Shown in pieces: positions 61,601-64,000 of a stretch of DNA of 64,000 nucleotides. Numbering within the stretch: position 1 is the first letter of the stretch; every line of letters begins with the position of its first letter. The notes beneath the pieces were generated by a model, which saw only the letters and a list, made by a program, of their open reading frames with translations, ran no database searches and had not been told where the DNA came from. The stretch lies in contig OZ241384.1 of the NCBI GenBank assembly GCA_965200805.1, positions 3,389,899-3,453,898 of the forward strand, given 5' to 3'. The DNA is from MPNP01 sp026709725 (GTDB lineage Bacteria > Pseudomonadota > Alphaproteobacteria > Rhodobacterales > Rhodobacteraceae). A program made the position numbers and the translations under genes.

Positions 61601-64000
61601 TCACCACCGCCACTCAATTCCGGCGCCGACAGTGCTGCCGTCCCCTGCCGTCCCCGGTTCGGCCCAGAGGTCGAGGGTTGCGTCTTCGGCGTGCGCCGCG
61701 TCCGGCTCAATCCTGTACCCGGCCCGCATCTCGGCCCCGGCCCCGCGCGCCCCGGACGCACGCGCGTAGGGGCTGCCAACCATTCCGTGACCGAGGGCAG
61801 CACCACGCGCCGTCTCGACGCTCCAGGCACCGCCGTCACTATCCCCAGGTTCCGGGAACTGTTCCGGCTCCAGCAGCGCGGCCACACCGCCGGATGCTGC
61901 CCCGCCATAGCTCCGCGAGAGACGGGCCGACCAACCCCGCTTCGTCTCCGGGTTCGGATCCCAAGCGAGGTCCAGCGCAAGGCCCCAGTCCCTGAAGGCA
62001 TCGTCCTCGTGCGCGACCAGCGCACGCCCCGAGAAATCCAACGACAGGCCCGATCCAAGGCTGATCCAGGTTAGGCCGCCGCCGATCTCGACACCGAAGC
62101 CGGTCTCCGCGTCGCCACCGTCAAGGCGCACACCCGCTTCCAACCTCGGCACAAGACTTGCATCTTCGTCCATAGCGATGTGCCAGCTCCCCTCCAGCCC
62201 CAGTCGGAGCCGGGTCACTCTGGAGTCCGAGGCCCTGATGGTGCCAACTCTTTCCGACGTTATGCGCATCCACAGGGCGTCCGAGGTCACCGCGAGCGCA
62301 GGACCAAGGTCGTCAGCACCCGTGCCGCCGAGAAGATCACCCCGCATCCCCGCCGCAGCCATGGTCCAACTCGTGCCAGCGCTGATGCGCTCGTCCATGG
62401 CGGTCTCGACGGTCACCTCACCCGTCCCGTAACCGAGCGTACCCCAGAGCTTCAGTCGCTCTGAGACCTGCACGGAGGCATAGGGGGCAACGGCAGCGAG
62501 CGATGCCTCCACGCTGCCCTCGATTCGGGTCGTGCAGTCCTCATCCACTGCAGTGTCGCCGTCGCAGCCAAAGCCGGTTGCGTCCTTCGCATAGCCGCCT
62601 TCGCCTTCGCTCAGCGTGAGTGCGACTCCGGCCAGCCACCGGCCCCGCACATAGTCCGCACCCAACAGGGCCGTCGTCACCTCGCCGTCGAGAGAATACA
62701 TCTCCGCAAGCCCTTCGAAACGCCCCTGCGCCATCCGGCTCCAGAAGGCCACGTTACCACCAGTGCCATCCGGCACTCCGGTCAGCGTGAAGCTCGAACC
62801 GAGCAGTATCTCACGCTCTGTCACTGCCTGCGTCTGCCCAGCCAATGTGCCGGAGCCTTCCGCAGTTCCGCCCGACCGTGACGATGTCCGGTCATCGCCC
62901 GACAGTGCGAAGGAAATCTCCTGGCCCGCGAAAGTGCCTTCCAGACCCGGCACGCGTGGTGCCCCCATCCGGTCCGTGAATGCCTCAAGCATCTGCTCCG
63001 CCACTGTGCGCCCAAACCGCGCCAGCCACGCCGCCGGGAACGGATCAATGTTCACGATGGTACCTGTCGCCCGCGCCCGGGCCAGCGTCACACCCTCAGG
63101 TGCAGGATTGCTCAGCACCACGGACATTGTTTCGCGGTCCTCGTCGACGCCGTCCTCGTAGACCCACACCTTGATCACCTGCTCCTGCTTGCCCTCGACA
63201 AAGCGCAGACGGCCGCTGCCGGACCGGAAGTCAGTCACCCGGGCCACTCCTGGTGTCGTATGCCAGCTCACCTCGACATCACCTGACGAGGGACGTGAGA
63301 GACGAACCCGGAACTCCAGGTATCTCCCCTCCATCGCTTCGGCGTCGGCGATTGAGACGGTGATGGGTGTGATGTCATCGTCGGTGATGGTCAGCGGCTG
63401 GCTGGCCGGGGCGGCGATGCCGTTGCCGCCGGTGGCGGCGGCCGAGACCGTCACCGTCTTGTCCGCGGCGTCAAGGTCGTTGTCGTTGGCGGTGATGGTC
63501 ACCGTGCCGGTGCTGACGGTCGCGCCGGCGGCGATGGTCAGGGTCTTGGCAGCGCTCAGCTCGAAGTCCCCGGCCACGGCGGGGGACACGGGGGCGGCCG
63601 CCACCGTCAGCGTCACCGCCTGGCTGGAGGCGCGCGAGAGCGTCGCGGTCACCGTGCTGACGCCGCCGTCCTCGGTGACGGATGCGGGGGTCAGCACCAG
63701 CGCCGCCGTCGCCGTGTCATCGTCGGTGATGGTGCCGGCGCCGGTGCCGGCGCCCTCGGCATCGCCGATGGCGGCGTTGGTCGGGGTGCTGAGCGTGACG
63801 ATCACCGTCTCGGCGGGCTCATCGATCGTGTCGCCCTTGACGGGGATGGTGATGGTGCCGGTCGTGTCGCCGGCGGCGATGGTCACCGACTTGCTGGCGG
63901 GGTCCGTGTAGTCGGCGCCCGCCGTCGCCGTGCCGGCGAGCGTGTAGGGCACGGTGACGGTCCTGCCGCTCGCCGTCGACAGCGTCACCGTGAAGGTCAT
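61601..64000 (-). CDS. Calx-beta repeat protein with C-terminal outer-membrane beta-barrel (autotransporter-like), 5' partial
   Basis: At least 799 residues; the frame is open to the right edge and the gene almost certainly starts beyond it. Three Calx-beta-type domains are visible: FTVTLSTASGRTVTVPYTLAG.., VTATLSRASSQAVTLTV.. and MEGRYLEFRVRLSRPSSGDVEV.., each ending near a T-I-T-D-D-D type linker. A helix follows (AAWLARFGRTVAEQMLEAFTDRM), then an alternating amphipathic barrel of about 300 residues ending GIEWRW, with a C-terminal aromatic residue as outer-membrane proteins have. It probably displays Calx-beta domains on the surface for Ca-dependent adhesion. The ATG at 64000 is simply an internal methionine. 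Confidence 0.88.
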   Translation of the reverse strand: MTFTVTLSTASGRTVTVPYTLAGTATAGADYTDPASKSVTIAAGDTTGTITIPVKGDTIDEPAETVIVTLSTPTNAAIGDAEGAGTGAGTITDDDTATAALVLTPASVTEDGGVSTVTATLSRASSQAVTLTVAAAPVSPAVAGDFELSAAKTLTIAAGATVSTGTVTITANDNDLDAADKTVTVSAAATGGNGIAAPASQPLTITDDDITPITVSIADAEAMEGRYLEFRVRLSRPSSGDVEVSWHTTPGVARVTDFRSGSGRLRFVEGKQEQVIKVWVYEDGVDEDRETMSVVLSNPAPEGVTLARARATGTIVNIDPFPAAWLARFGRTVAEQMLEAFTDRMGAPRVPGLEGTFAGQEISFALSGDDRTSSRSGGTAEGSGTLAGQTQAVTEREILLGSSFTLTGVPDGTGGNVAFWSRMAQGRFEGLAEMYSLDGEVTTALLGADYVRGRWLAGVALTLSEGEGGYAKDATGFGCDGDTAVDEDCTTRIEGSVEASLAAVAPYASVQVSERLKLWGTLGYGTGEVTVETAMDERISAGTSWTMAAAGMRGDLLGGTGADDLGPALAVTSDALWMRITSERVGTIRASDSRVTRLRLGLEGSWHIAMDEDASLVPRLEAGVRLDGGDAETGFGVEIGGGLTWISLGSGLSLDFSGRALVAHEDDAFRDWGLALDLAWDPNPETKRGWSARLSRSYGGAASGGVAALLEPEQFPEPGDSDGGAWSVETARGAALGHGMVGSPYARASGARGAGAEMRAGYRIEPDAAHAEDATLDLWAEPGTAGDGSTVGAGIEWRW

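Overview
The window looks like a chromosomal segment of a fairly GC-rich alphaproteobacterium. The signs are an elongator tRNA-Met with an alphaproteobacterial-type sequence, CO-dehydrogenase-type molybdenum-hydroxylase maturation genes (coxD/E/F-like), a BMP-family nucleoside importer and a complete F420 biosynthesis cluster. I name no genus. Ordinary metabolic operons alternate with accessory segments: a low-GC cassette at 0.45-6.7 kb, a Fic/restriction segment at about 22.5-38.1 kb, and a mobile-element graveyard at about 55.8-60.7 kb.

Layout. (1) 1-251: start of a [2Fe-2S] subunit gene of a molybdenum hydroxylase, cut by the window edge. (2) 450-6678, minus strand: a compact AT-richer operon of five overlapping genes, in order PAPS-reductase-like PP-loop protein, cysteine desulfurase, GHKL ATPase, an unknown protein, and a possible DUF6339 protein. 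This is a candidate uncharacterised sulfur-based nucleic-acid modification or defence cassette and is the strongest novelty candidate here. It sits inside the molybdenum-hydroxylase maturation cluster. The adjacent molybdopterin-binding gene ends exactly where homologues usually continue into a MobA-like domain. (3) 6875-11140, minus: molybdopterin-binding protein, XdhC, CoxE-like VWA protein and CoxD-like MoxR ATPase. (4) tRNA-Met and a VapBC-type toxin-antitoxin pair. (5) 12903-19362, minus: cofG-cofH-cofD-cofC-cofE, an F420:NADP oxidoreductase and an F420-dependent LLM oxidoreductase. Most junctions overlap, so one locus can make, reduce and use F420. (6) 19.4-22.3 kb: AhpD-like protein, TetR regulator and a BMP substrate-binding protein.

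(7) 22.5-38.1 kb: two Fic-ankyrin genes in a 1.9-kb direct repeat, identical to my eye except for one 125-bp block; a degraded NYN gene; a single-polypeptide (type ISP) restriction-modification enzyme; two paralogous AAA ATPases; and an N4-cytosine-type DNA methyltransferase. This segment separates the BMP binding protein (21.2-22.3 kb) from the rest of a BMP-type importer (38.4-41.9 kb, same strand), so it probably split one operon. (8) 42.1-51.6 kb, plus: a sugar or polyol ABC importer with a Tat-type binding protein, followed by a Zn alcohol dehydrogenase, cupin, aldehyde dehydrogenase and GMC oxidoreductase. A LacI-type operator and an intercistronic hairpin are visible. Uptake followed by stepwise oxidation is the likely theme. 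(9) 52.1-55.7 kb: aldo/keto reductase, acyl-CoA:acetate CoA-transferase, enoyl-CoA hydratase and a Dabb protein.

(10) 55.8-60.7 kb: a 75-bp inverted repeat enclosing a small secreted Calx-beta gene and a TnpB tail; a DUF4143 ATPase gene interrupted by a 147-bp MITE with a 10-bp target duplication; an IS5-like element with TA duplication and a frameshifted transposase; and a second IS5 relic. (11) 61601 to the window end, minus: the C-terminal part of a large Calx-beta protein with an outer-membrane beta-barrel, cut by the window edge. All identifications come from reading motifs and translations; no database search was run.
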